Below are positions 15,033 to 22,500 of a DNA stretch of 22,708 nt, in pieces. The stretch lies in contig JAXHVQ010000100.1 of assembly GCA_034189065.1 (NCBI GenBank), positions 1-22,708 of the forward strand, read 5' to 3'. How positions within the stretch are numbered: the stretch's first letter is position 1; each line of letters opens with the position of its first letter. Below the pieces are notes generated by a model. It searched no databases. It was not told the origin of the DNA and saw only the letters and a list, made by a program, of their open reading frames with translations. Made by a program: the position numbers and the translations under genes. The stretch is from FACHB-1406 sp034189065 (GTDB taxonomy: Bacteria; Cyanobacteriota; Cyanobacteriia; Cyanobacteriales; Spirulinaceae).

Positions 15033-16556
15033 TCAAGAAAACCAATCCCAATCAATATAATTAATACGGGCGAGGGGTTCTAGGGCTGCTAAGATTTTAC
15101 GACCGTAGCTGCGATGGTTGGCGCGATTGTCCAACAGGGCAACCACCCCTTGGGACTCTCGGATAGGAACGACTGCTCGTTGGAGTTCTCGCAATGCAGA
15201 GGGGAGAAGGTAAAGGCGAAACCAGTCTTGATGATTTTGCTTGTAGTAAGCGACTCGCGCGGCGACGAGGGGATGTTCGACTGAAGGGAAGGGTAGGGTT
15301 GCGATCGCCAGTAATTGGGGTGTGGGTAACGAGGAGAAGTGCGATCGCCAAAAGTCCCAGCCGCAAATTAAAATGCCATTGTCGGCGATTTGGCTTTTCT
15401 CAACTTGCACTGACGAACCAAATTCCGCTGCCAAAGTCGCGCCTACTTGCGCTTTTAAGGGAACATCTTCAACTAAAATGACAATAGGTCGCGAGCGATC
15501 GCGATTGACCGCCACTAGGATGCGCAACTGTTGCAGGGCAACGGCGTAAAATTCCGGCGTATTGGGAAAAGGAAGGCGATCGGGAAGATATAAACGAATG
15601 TGTTCGTGTTGGCGGTTGGGCGAAAATTTGAGACAGGTGAGTTCGCCCAAACCCATTTGCTTGCGGTAGATAGAGGCGTTGCTTTCCCAGTCGAGAAAGC
15701 CGCCAACGAGTACGACGGGTTGTTTTTCCCAAATCGGTCCCAGGGCGGCTTCGACGTTGATGGGTGCGCTTCGTAGGGTAATTTGACCGCGCGATCGCGC
15801 AATTTTCATCCACAGGAGGCGATCGTTTGCTTGGAGGTGTTGGTAGAACTTTTGCCAACGAGTCCCGCAGCGTTCGGAGGACAAAGCATTCTCCGTTAGC
15901 ATCTCGAACAACTGCTGGAGTAAGGCTTGTTGTGAAGGATCGAGGAGATAGCACTCGTAGGGGTTTTTCGGGCGATTGAAGGCAGATTTGGTGAGTTTGA
16001 CGCGGATATTGCGGATATCTTCGGCTTGTTGGGGAAACTGTTCTATTAAACGAGGCCAATCTTCTGGGGAGAGACTGACCGTCCGTTGCGATCGCGTCCA
16101 TTCTTCCAAGTCGTCGGCAGGATCGATGACAACGGGAATATTGGGGGTAAACCTGCCTCGATCGTCCAGGCGATCGCTTAACCAGTCTGAGGGGGTAGTA
16201 AGGACGACTCCTCTGAAGTTATTGGGGACGCGATCGCTAATGCAGATTTCCTTGCTGCTGTCAAGTCGCCCCTTCAACTGGGGGATAAAGGTTGCGAGCA
16301 ACTCCTGCTGTACCGCTTGGGTTGCGACGAGGACGACGGGTTCTTCGCACAGCAAAATAGGCGTTAAATAACTCAACCCATACTTAGCGCGGGCGCTTCC
16401 GGTTTGAATGAGGGCAGAACGTCCCAACTGAAGGGCGCGGGCGACTAACCGCGCCATCGTTAAATGATGGGGCCATTCGGCTGCTTTCCCTTCCTCTCTG
16501 AGAAAGGTTTTTAACATTCCGTGAACCCTAGAGATGTAAGCGCTGTTAGCGTTCAT
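15033..16556 (-). CDS. DinG/Rad3-like helicase homologue with degraded ATPase motifs
   Basis: A 507-aa protein. The C-terminal part (about 460-495, AVVPIRESQGVVALLDNR...YGRKIL) matches the end of DinG/XPD-family helicases, including the R-x-x-x-x-G-V motif VI region. The N-terminal half follows the layout of that family (ALIQTGSARAKYGLSYLTP at 48-66; PVVIDPADDLEEW at 141-153). However, the GxGKT Walker A is replaced by TGSARAKYG and the DEAH box by DPADD, and the Cys cluster for the iron-sulfur domain is not visible. It is probably unable to hydrolyse ATP like an active helicase. It may be a structural or DNA-binding relative, as similar proteins seem to occur in other cyanobacteria. It lies upstream of acyP. 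Confidence 0.7.
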   Translation of the reverse strand: MNANSAYISRVHGMLKTFLREEGKAAEWPHHLTMARLVARALQLGRSALIQTGSARAKYGLSYLTPILLCEEPVVLVATQAVQQELLATFIPQLKGRLDSSKEICISDRVPNNFRGVVLTTPSDWLSDRLDDRGRFTPNIPVVIDPADDLEEWTRSQRTVSLSPEDWPRLIEQFPQQAEDIRNIRVKLTKSAFNRPKNPYECYLLDPSQQALLQQLFEMLTENALSSERCGTRWQKFYQHLQANDRLLWMKIARSRGQITLRSAPINVEAALGPIWEKQPVVLVGGFLDWESNASIYRKQMGLGELTCLKFSPNRQHEHIRLYLPDRLPFPNTPEFYAVALQQLRILVAVNRDRSRPIVILVEDVPLKAQVGATLAAEFGSSVQVEKSQIADNGILICGWDFWRSHFSSLPTPQLLAIATLPFPSVEHPLVAARVAYYKQNHQDWFRLYLLPSALRELQRAVVPIRESQGVVALLDNRANHRSYGRKILAALEPLARINYIDWDWFS

Positions 16557-16910
16557 AAATGCGATCGCGTCCGACTTCCTTATCTACTGTAGCGAGGAAC
16601 GGGTCTGAATCCCGAGCCTTTTCCTTGGTAAGGATGGTTGGGCCGCGATCGCGTTTTTGATAGAGTAAAATTAATCTCCAGACGCGATCGCGTCTGAGTT
16701 TTACCCTTGACATTTAAGCAAATTTGTGATGTTAATCTTGACGATTGATGCGATCGCCGTTACGTTCGTAGTAAAGGCTTTAGCCTTGAGTTTGTGGATA
16801 TCAAGGAATGTCTTAGCCTGACAAGAGTCTCTTGAGTCAAGCGATCGCGTCCAAATTGCGCGCGGCAAACTCAGAGCAATTTTATGCGACGAAAATCCGC
16901 CAATCGAAAT
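16557..16910. other. Intergenic stretch without gene, rich in HIP1 sites
   Basis: I see no credible coding frame. The stretch contains five GCGATCGC-core sites. One is extended to the 18-bp palindrome CAGACGCGATCGCGTCTG at 16679-16696. An AAGGCTTTAGCCTT-type inverted repeat lies near 16775, and GACAAGAGTCTCTTGAGTC near 16820 is partly self-complementary. It appears to be spacer DNA with small palindromes. The DinG-like gene and the HicA/HicB pair lie on either side, both transcribed to the left. Confidence 0.6.
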
Positions 16911-17123
16911 CTAAGCTAATATTAAACGCCCTTGAGGTTCGGGAATTTTTCGTCCCAACTCTTTTGCCGTTTCAATCCACTCTCGCATAATAACTTCTAC
17001 GTTTTGCAAAGCTTCTTGATAAGTTTCGCCGTCGGCAGCACAACCGGGTAATTCGGGTACTTCTGCAAGATAAGCGCGATCTTCTTGACTCCAGTAGAGT
17101 ATGATTTCGTAACGCAGCGTCAT
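16911..17123 (-). CDS. hicB: HicB-family antitoxin
   Basis: A 70-aa protein with a partial RNase-H-like HicB fold: YEIILYWSQEDRAYLAEVPELPGCAADGET is the classic opening, in which the E-D-x-x-Y and P-x-L-P-G-C motifs are conserved. The rest, EALQNVEVIMREWIETAKELG, is the usual helix. It should bind and neutralise HicA, and HicA-HicB complexes often repress their own operon. Its ATG overlaps the HicA stop by 4 bases (ATGA), so the two are translationally coupled, with the toxin gene first. Confidence 0.92.
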   Translation of the reverse strand: MTLRYEIILYWSQEDRAYLAEVPELPGCAADGETYQEALQNVEVIMREWIETAKELGRKIPEPQGRLILA

Positions 17124-17377
17124 TTTTGACTCCCAAGATTATATTTCAAAATAACTTCGCGAACTTGTTTAACTTGATAAACTTTGGCTTTGTCGTCTTT
17201 TCTCGGTTGAAGATTGAGAATTTCTTCAATCCCGTTTTTAGTAAAAATATGGTGGCTTCCTCGTATTCGTTCGTCAAACCCAAGTCTGATTAGGAGTTGA
17301 CAAAATTCTTCAAAAGGGATATTAGCATCAGATGCACCTCGGAGAATTTTGGTGAGGAGTTTGTCAAATTGTGTCAC
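17120..17377 (-). CDS. hicA: HicA-family toxin (mRNA interferase)
   Basis: From GTG 17377 the product is 85 residues starting MTQFDKLLTKILRGASDANI, the usual size for the family. The frame can be extended to another GTG at 17425, adding 16 residues that do not look conserved. The double-stranded RNA-binding-like fold is seen in RLGFDERIRGSHHIFTKNG, where the catalytic His lies in GSHHIF, and in ILNLQP...KVYQVKQVREVIL. HicA cleaves mRNA until neutralised by HicB. The gene is AT-rich compared with the core genes to the left. Confidence 0.88.
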   Translation of the reverse strand: MTQFDKLLTKILRGASDANIPFEEFCQLLIRLGFDERIRGSHHIFTKNGIEEILNLQPRKDDKAKVYQVKQVREVILKYNLGSQK

Positions 17378-17544
17378 CGGATTACATGAGAGAAGTTTGA
17401 GAGCAAGATAACTTAGCTCGCCCACTGAATCATTATAGCAATCTATCGAAACCCGCAGTCTGTCGCAGTTCGGATGCGTCAGTTAAAGGCAGAACGGGAG
17501 GTAACTCAGTTAGAGGGATAATAAGTTAAAGATTTGATAAAAAA

Positions 17545-18152
17545 ATGCGCAATAAAGCAGCTCTACGGAAAACAGGAGAAGGATGGCAATTTATCAGCGA
17601 ATCGGCTTTAGAAGATTTTTTTTGGGATAATTTAGAAAACTTGTTGGGGTTCATTCCTCTGAAAAGGCAATTATATGTCAAAGGAGAAATTTGCGATCTA
17701 TTGAAGAAGTAGAAAATATACTGAAAATACGAAGCAAGGTTTTGGAATTCGACCGCCGAATTGAAGAGAGAGTGGAATCCAGCAGTATTTTGTATGGAAG
17801 TCCATACGGCAAAAAGCGAATTAAAAAGTGTGCAGAATTTTGCTTCGATACCAGAGCAAAGAAAATTTTGCTATTTCTTTGGTTAGCAATTCCTAATCGA
17901 AAAAATAAAACTGTTGTAAGAATGCAAATTGATGTTGTTCATGCGTATAGTTCTTATTGGCGGTTTATTCCCAAAAAGCAAGGAAAGTTATCTTGTAAAA
18001 CTTTGAAAAATAGAGAGATTAAAGGACACCCCTATTATTCCTTATCTGATAATTTTTATGATAAGGGACGTTATCTTAAACAGGAATTAGTAGCAGTTTC
18101 TGTTGATATTTTGGTAGATGAAGCTTTGTATACTTGGATAGAGAGGGTATAA
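17545..18152 (+). pseudogene. Broken endonuclease (NucS/DUF91-like) with internal deletion
   Basis: The first frame, 17545-17712, gives 55 residues (MRNKAALRKTGEGWQFISES...KRQLYVKGEICDLLKK, then TAG). The pattern of a conserved opening, then FIPLKRQ and GEICDLL, is how NucS-like PD-(D/E)XK endonucleases begin, and the catalytic Glu-Leu-Lys should come next. The second frame, open from before 17691 to 18152, continues RSIEEVENILKIRSKVLEFD, then ESSSILYGSPYGKKR and CAEFCFDTRAKKILLFLWL, which look like the end of the same family. The middle, with the catalytic residues, is missing and the two parts are in different frames. The junction lies around 17690-17700, near TTTGCGATC. The family match is from memory. 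Confidence 0.55.
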
Positions 18153-18164
18153 ATCTGTTTAGAA

Positions 18165-18505
18165 CTATTTTGAACGATTACAGTGTTTTTCGATATCCTC
18201 TTCTGTATATCCTGAATTTTGTAGGGTGGGCAGTCCCGTTACGTGTGAAAACAACATAACTCGAAAATTTGGCTGAGGACTGCCCACCTGATTGTTAATC
18301 CTGGTGGGCAAGATGGATTAGCCGTTTTTAGTTGAAGGTCGAGAATCTTACCATCTTGCCCACCCTACAGTTCTGTATCTCCTGAAGATTGCCGTAGTTC
18401 CAACAGTTGTAGATATAGCAATGTAAGTTGAACGCGATTTTTAATTTTTGCTCTGCGTTCTGGTGTCATTTTATTCCGCAGTGCGCTAAAAGGTTTTGTT
18501 TTCAT
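18165..18505 (-). pseudogene. Small XRE/antitoxin-like gene interrupted by a palindromic element
   Basis: ATG 18505 opens a frame of 46 residues starting MKTKPFSALRNKMTPERRAK that ends in TAG at 18365-18367. That stop is created by the first bases of the palindromic element (CTGTAGGG). Beyond the element, at 18215, the frame resumes as SGYTEEDIEKHCNRSK and a stop at 18165. Joining the two parts gives about 56 residues with LELRQ-S-SGYTEEDI. The PERRAKI...L-x-E-L-R-Q layout recalls the N-terminus of small XRE/HigA antitoxins. It starts 1 base after the HicB-like gene stop. The broken state and the element insertion are clear; the antitoxin identity is tentative. Confidence 0.6.
18221..18368. 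repeat. Double-hairpin palindromic element (GTAGGG...CCCTAC), copy 2
   Basis: The 148-bp element has 12-bp perfect inverted termini, GTAGGGTGGGCA and TGCCCACCCTAC. Inside are two hairpins: GGTGGGCAGTCC (18225-18236) with GGACTGCCCACC (18277-18288), and GGTGGGCAAGATGG (18303-18316) with CCATCTTGCCCACC (18351-18364). It has no coding capacity. It is flanked by the imperfect direct repeat TTCTGTATATCCTGAA (18201-18216) and TTCTGTATCTCCTGAA (18371-18386), 15 of 16 bases identical. Confidence 0.88.
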
Positions 18506-18506
18506 A

Positions 18507-18758
18507 TTAAGCCTTCATTTTTGAAGGTGCAGGAATAGTTTGTTTATGACTTCGATAAACTGTCTCAATCCACAACTCTCTAGATTCATTAATATTTTCT
18601 AGCGCTTCCTCTGGAGTATCTCCTTGGGCGAGACATCCAGGGAGGTCGGGAATCATAACAGTATATCCTCCATCTTCTTCAGGATAAAGAGATATGGGAT
18701 ACTTGAGCGATAGGTAGTATTCTAAGGGTTTACATTGAACTTCCTTACCCTGCATCAT
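18507..18758 (-). CDS. HicB-family antitoxin-like protein (second, without HicA)
   Basis: An 83-aa protein. YPISLYPEEDGGYTVMIPDLPGCLAQGDTPEEALENINESRELWIET is a standard HicB/UPF0150 domain with the D-L-P-G-C motif. The N-terminal ~15 residues (MMQGKEVQCKPLEYYL) precede it, and a second Met makes the exact start uncertain. No HicA toxin lies next to it: the following gene is the interrupted small ORF starting 1 base after its stop, and the RAYT gene ends 18 bases upstream. It is either an orphan antitoxin or the remnant of a broken toxin-antitoxin unit. Confidence 0.85.
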   Translation of the reverse strand: MMQGKEVQCKPLEYYLSLKYPISLYPEEDGGYTVMIPDLPGCLAQGDTPEEALENINESRELWIETVYRSHKQTIPAPSKMKA

Positions 18759-18776
18759 TTTGCCAATTCTCCAAAT

Positions 18777-19400
18777 TCAAATCCTAAAATTCATAGGGTT
18801 ATTTTCATCTTCCTGCCACTTCGCTGGATTATTAACGATATAATTTTGTATCTTTTCCAAAGAATCGCTATCGCGGATAATACTTTCGTAAAATCTGGGC
18901 TGCCACGCAAAATCATTATACCCATTTCGCTTGCACCAGCGCGTTACGGCAGCTTTATAGGTACGGATTATAACGCTAAGAGAACCTGTTTTGGGCGAAA
19001 GTTTGGACATTGTCCGAGCAAAATCATCTATAGGATTTACCGTAGGAGCATTATTATAATTTGCCGTAGGGACGTTATATATAACGTCCCTACGGTCGGT
19101 AACATCACCGTTTGGATAGGTAACGTCCCTATTGTCCGTAACATCGCCGTCCGGGCGATCGATAATGATAATTCCGTGGATATGATTGGGCATGACAATA
19201 TAGGTATCGATCGCAGTATATTGAGAATGATGGGGAATGTTTGCCCAGCATTGTTGGGCAATTTCTCCAACGGGCGACAGGTCCATTTTATAGTTAACAA
19301 TATCCCCAAAATAGCAGACGCGATCGCGCGTACAAATTGTCACGAAATACCAACTATTATTCCTATAGTCCCAATGGGGCAACCGAATTGATTTTCTCAT
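18777..19400 (-). CDS. REP-associated tyrosine transposase (RAYT, Y1/IS200-type)
   Basis: A 207-aa protein. It opens with RLPHWDYRNNSWYFVTICTRDR, then VMPNHIHGIIII (69-80), which contains the His-Ile-His metal-binding pair (73, 75) of HUH endonucleases. The C-terminal half, FAWQPRFYESIIRDSDSLEKIQNYIVNNPAKW, is the RAYT signature. Candidate catalytic tyrosines are Tyr148, Tyr171 and Tyr187. RAYTs are single-copy relatives of IS200 transposases that cut and move REP/BIME palindromes. Residues about 81-123 form a low-complexity linker with tandem copies of D/NGDVTDxRDV and NxPT. This linker is coded by palindromic and direct repeats at 19044-19150, including a perfect 32-bp palindrome at 19064-19095 that matches one upstream of the gene at 19498-19527. 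Confidence 0.9.
   Translation of the reverse strand: MRKSIRLPHWDYRNNSWYFVTICTRDRVCYFGDIVNYKMDLSPVGEIAQQCWANIPHHSQYTAIDTYIVMPNHIHGIIIIDRPDGDVTDNRDVTYPNGDVTDRRDVIYNVPTANYNNAPTVNPIDDFARTMSKLSPKTGSLSVIIRTYKAAVTRWCKRNGYNDFAWQPRFYESIIRDSDSLEKIQNYIVNNPAKWQEDENNPMNFRI
19064..19095. repeat. Perfect 32-bp palindrome inside the RAYT gene
   Basis: The half-site is CCGTAGGGACGTTATA followed by its exact reverse complement. It codes for about residues 102-113 of the RAYT. The central 30 bases are identical to the palindrome at 19498-19527. Immediately to its right, the AACGTCCCTA...AACATC unit (19083-19121) is repeated at 19122 with a 39-base period, i.e. 13 codons. Confidence 0.95.
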
Positions 19401-19421
19401 GACGATATAGATTTAAAATAT

Positions 19422-19527
19422 CGTGGGGACGTTATCTATCAAAATGTCGTAGGGACATTCTTTCACAATACCGTGGGGACATTCTCTATCAAAATATCGT
19501 AGGGACGTTATATATAACGTCCCTACG
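19422..19527. repeat. REP-like repeat array upstream of the RAYT gene
   Basis: Four units begin CGTGGGGAC or CGTAGGGAC at 19422, 19448, 19472 and 19498, spaced 26, 24 and 26 bases, separated by CTATCAAAAT-type sequence. The last one ends in a perfect 30-bp palindrome (19498-19527). The array starts 22 bases upstream of the RAYT start codon and ends 28 bases from the chlH stop. It fits the REP-type substrate of the adjacent transposase. Confidence 0.9.
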
Positions 19528-19555
19528 GAAAACGACAAATGATTATCCGACGGGT

Positions 19556-22500
19556 TTATTCAATTCCCTCAATGCGATCCTCAACCTCCTGATACAACTC
19601 GCGCAACCGGTCCAAATTATTCTCAGAAGTCTCCCAATACCCGCGACCGTTGACTTCCAACAACGTCCCGACCATCTTGCGGAAAGAATTGGGATTTAAA
19701 TTCATCAACCGCTGGCACATCTCCGGGTCTTCAATAAACGTGGTATTCACATCTTCATACACCCAATTATCCACCGCGTCAGCCGTCGCCGACCAACCCA
19801 TCGTATTTACCAACCGCTTGGATAGTTCGCGAACGCCTTCGTACCCGTGACTCAGCATCCCTTCGTACCACTTAGGATTGAGCATTTTAGTACGCGCGTC
19901 TAGGCGTACCGTTTCGGAAAGGGTGCGCACTTGGGCGTTGGCGGTGGTGGTGTCGGCAATATAAGCAACGGGTTGTTTGCCGTCGTCGCGCAAGTTAGAA
20001 ACTACCTTTGTGGGGTCCGAGTCAAAGTAGTGGGATACGTCGGTGAGACTAATTTCCGACGAGTCCAGATTTTGGAACGTCACCTCTGCCGTCTTCAACG
20101 CCGACTCGAACACCTCCCGATTGTCGTCCATGATGCCGGGGTTGTCGGAGTCGAAGGCAAAGGATTTGCGTTTGAGGTACATTTCCTGCAATTCCGCCTC
20201 TTCTTCCCAGGTACTATTTTCCACGGCGAGGTTAATGTTGGAAGAATAAGAACCGGAGGCGTTGGAGAAGATGCGAGTTGCCGCTTGACGCAAATTGATC
20301 CCCATGTCTTGTGCTTGCTGCATGGCGTGTTTGCGAATAAAGTTCATCTCCAACGGTTCCTCTGCTTCGGCAGCCATTTTCACTGCCTTGTCGAGGAGGT
20401 TCATTTGGTTGACAAATAAGTCGCGGAATACTCCCGAACAGTTGACGACGACATCAATGCGGGGACGACCCAATTCTTCGAGGGGAATGAGTTCGACTTT
20501 GTTAACCCGTCCCAAGGCATCAGGAACGGGTCTTGCGCCCACCATCCATAGAACTTGCGCCAGGGACTCGCCGTAGGTTTTGATGTTGTCGGTTCCCCAA
20601 AGGACGAGGGCAATGGTTTCGGGATAGGTGCCGCCGTTGTCGATGCGCTGCCGTTCGACGAGGCGATCGACTACCATCTTAGCCGATTTGACCGCCGCTA
20701 GGGTGGGGATGGATTGGGGGTCGAGGGCGTGGATGTTTTTGCCGGTGGGGAGGACGGCGGGGTTGCGGATGGGATCGCCACCGGGTCCGGGGAGGACGTA
20801 TTCTCCTTCTAGGGCTTTGAGTAATGCGCCGAGTTCGTTGTCGGCACACACTTGTTCGAGGCAGTATTCGAGGTACTCAAAGAGGGGTTTGAGGTCGTCT
20901 GCGTTGACTTTCGTGTATCCGGCATCGTGTAAAGCTTCAACCCAGGGGGTTTTCTTCTTCATGTTGAAGAAGTTGAGGCGGGTGACTTTGGCGACGCGCC
21001 CTTCGGCATTGATTTGTTCTTGGACGAGGGCGGAGACGGCAGAACGGGTGGCAAGGGTAATTTGTTGTAGCAATTCTACATCGGCGAGGTGGCCGCGATC
21101 GCTATTCCCATAAATTTCCCCAATATCCCGTCCCAAACTTTCAGCAATAATGCGTTGCAGGCTTTTTACCCCATCTTCTTCCCGGTCTAAACTGGCAATA
21201 TTGACCAAAGTTGCGATCGCTTCCTCGGCAGTTGGCGGTTTGCCCACAACGTGCAACCCACAGGGCAACAAACGCGATTCGATCTCCATCAATTTACGAT
21301 ACACCGACCCAATTATCGTATCTCGCTGTTCGGCAGTCATCTCCCGGGCATCGGTTTCGGGCAAGTCGATATCTTTGTCTAAATTCACCAAGCGGCATTT
21401 ATCGATAATGGTGTTAACGATGGGAACGCCGCGTCCGGTATCTTTGAGAGTTTGATAGGACCCAATTAATTCGCTAAGTTCCTTCAACCCCTTATACAAT
21501 CCCGCATTTTCTGCCGGAGGGGTGAGGTAAGAAATGGTTTCGGCATAGCTGCGACGCTTGGCAATCGTCGCTTCGGAGGGATTATTCGCCGCGTAATAAT
21601 AAAGGTTGGGAATGGTCCCAATTAAACTATCGGGATAACAGTCACCACTCATCCCCATTTGCTTCCCAGGCATGAATTCCAAAGAACCGTGAGTCCCAAA
21701 GTGGAGAACGGCATCGGCTTGCCAAACCTCGCTAAGGTAGGTGTAGTAAGCGGCGAACCCGTGGTGGGGGGAAGCGGAACGGGAGAATAACAGGCGCATG
21801 GGATCGCCTTCGTAGCCGAAGGTAGGTTGTACGCCGATGAAGAGATTGCCGAAGTGTTTGCCGTAGATGAGGAGGTTTTCGCCGTCGGTGTTGAGGTGTC
21901 CGGGAGGTTCGCCCCAGTTTTCGTTAAGGCGTTCGTAGTAGGGGGTGAGGCGTTCGTACTCCATCACCGACATCCGATGGGCGACGTTCAGTTCGGGACT
22001 TTGGTATTGGGCTTGCGCGTCGTGGATGACGGCTTCCATTAAGGCTTGGGGGGTGTCGGGCAGGTCTTGGATGTCGTAGCCGTTGTGTCGTAAGGCTTGC
22101 ATCACTTCGTAAATCGACCCGAAGACATCGAGATAGGCGGCGGTTCCCACGTTGCCTTTGTCGGGGGGGAAGCTGAAGACGGTGATGGCAATTTTTTTGT
22201 CGAGTTTGGGTTTTTTACGCAGGTTTGCCCATTTCATCGCCCGTTTCGCGATCGCCTCAATGCGATCTTGCAACGCGATCGCGCGCCCGGTATTCCCATC
22301 TCGTCCCGAGAGGATAATCGGTTCGATCGCGCCGTCGAGTTCGGGAATGGCAATTTGCAGTGCTACTTGGATGGGATGCAGTCCCAGGTCGCTTTTTTCC
22401 CACTCTTCTGTGGTTTGGAAAACGAGGGGCAAGGCGACCATATAGGGACGATTGAGTTTTTTGAGGGAATCGATGGCTTTGGGGTGATCCTGACGCGCAG

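Noticed and set aside
18735..19391. 218-aa plus-strand frame opposite the RAYT
   Set aside because: It is antisense to a gene with clear HUH and RAYT motifs and is explained by its palindromic, AT-rich sequence.
19422..19527. Possible CRISPR array, because of regular 24-26 base spacing
   Set aside because: The repeats are short and degenerate, the intervening sequences are themselves similar rather than unique spacers, and no cas gene is near.
19931..21113. Several plus-strand frames of 90-160 aa opposite chlH
   Set aside because: They mirror chlH codons and have no ribosome sites or motifs.
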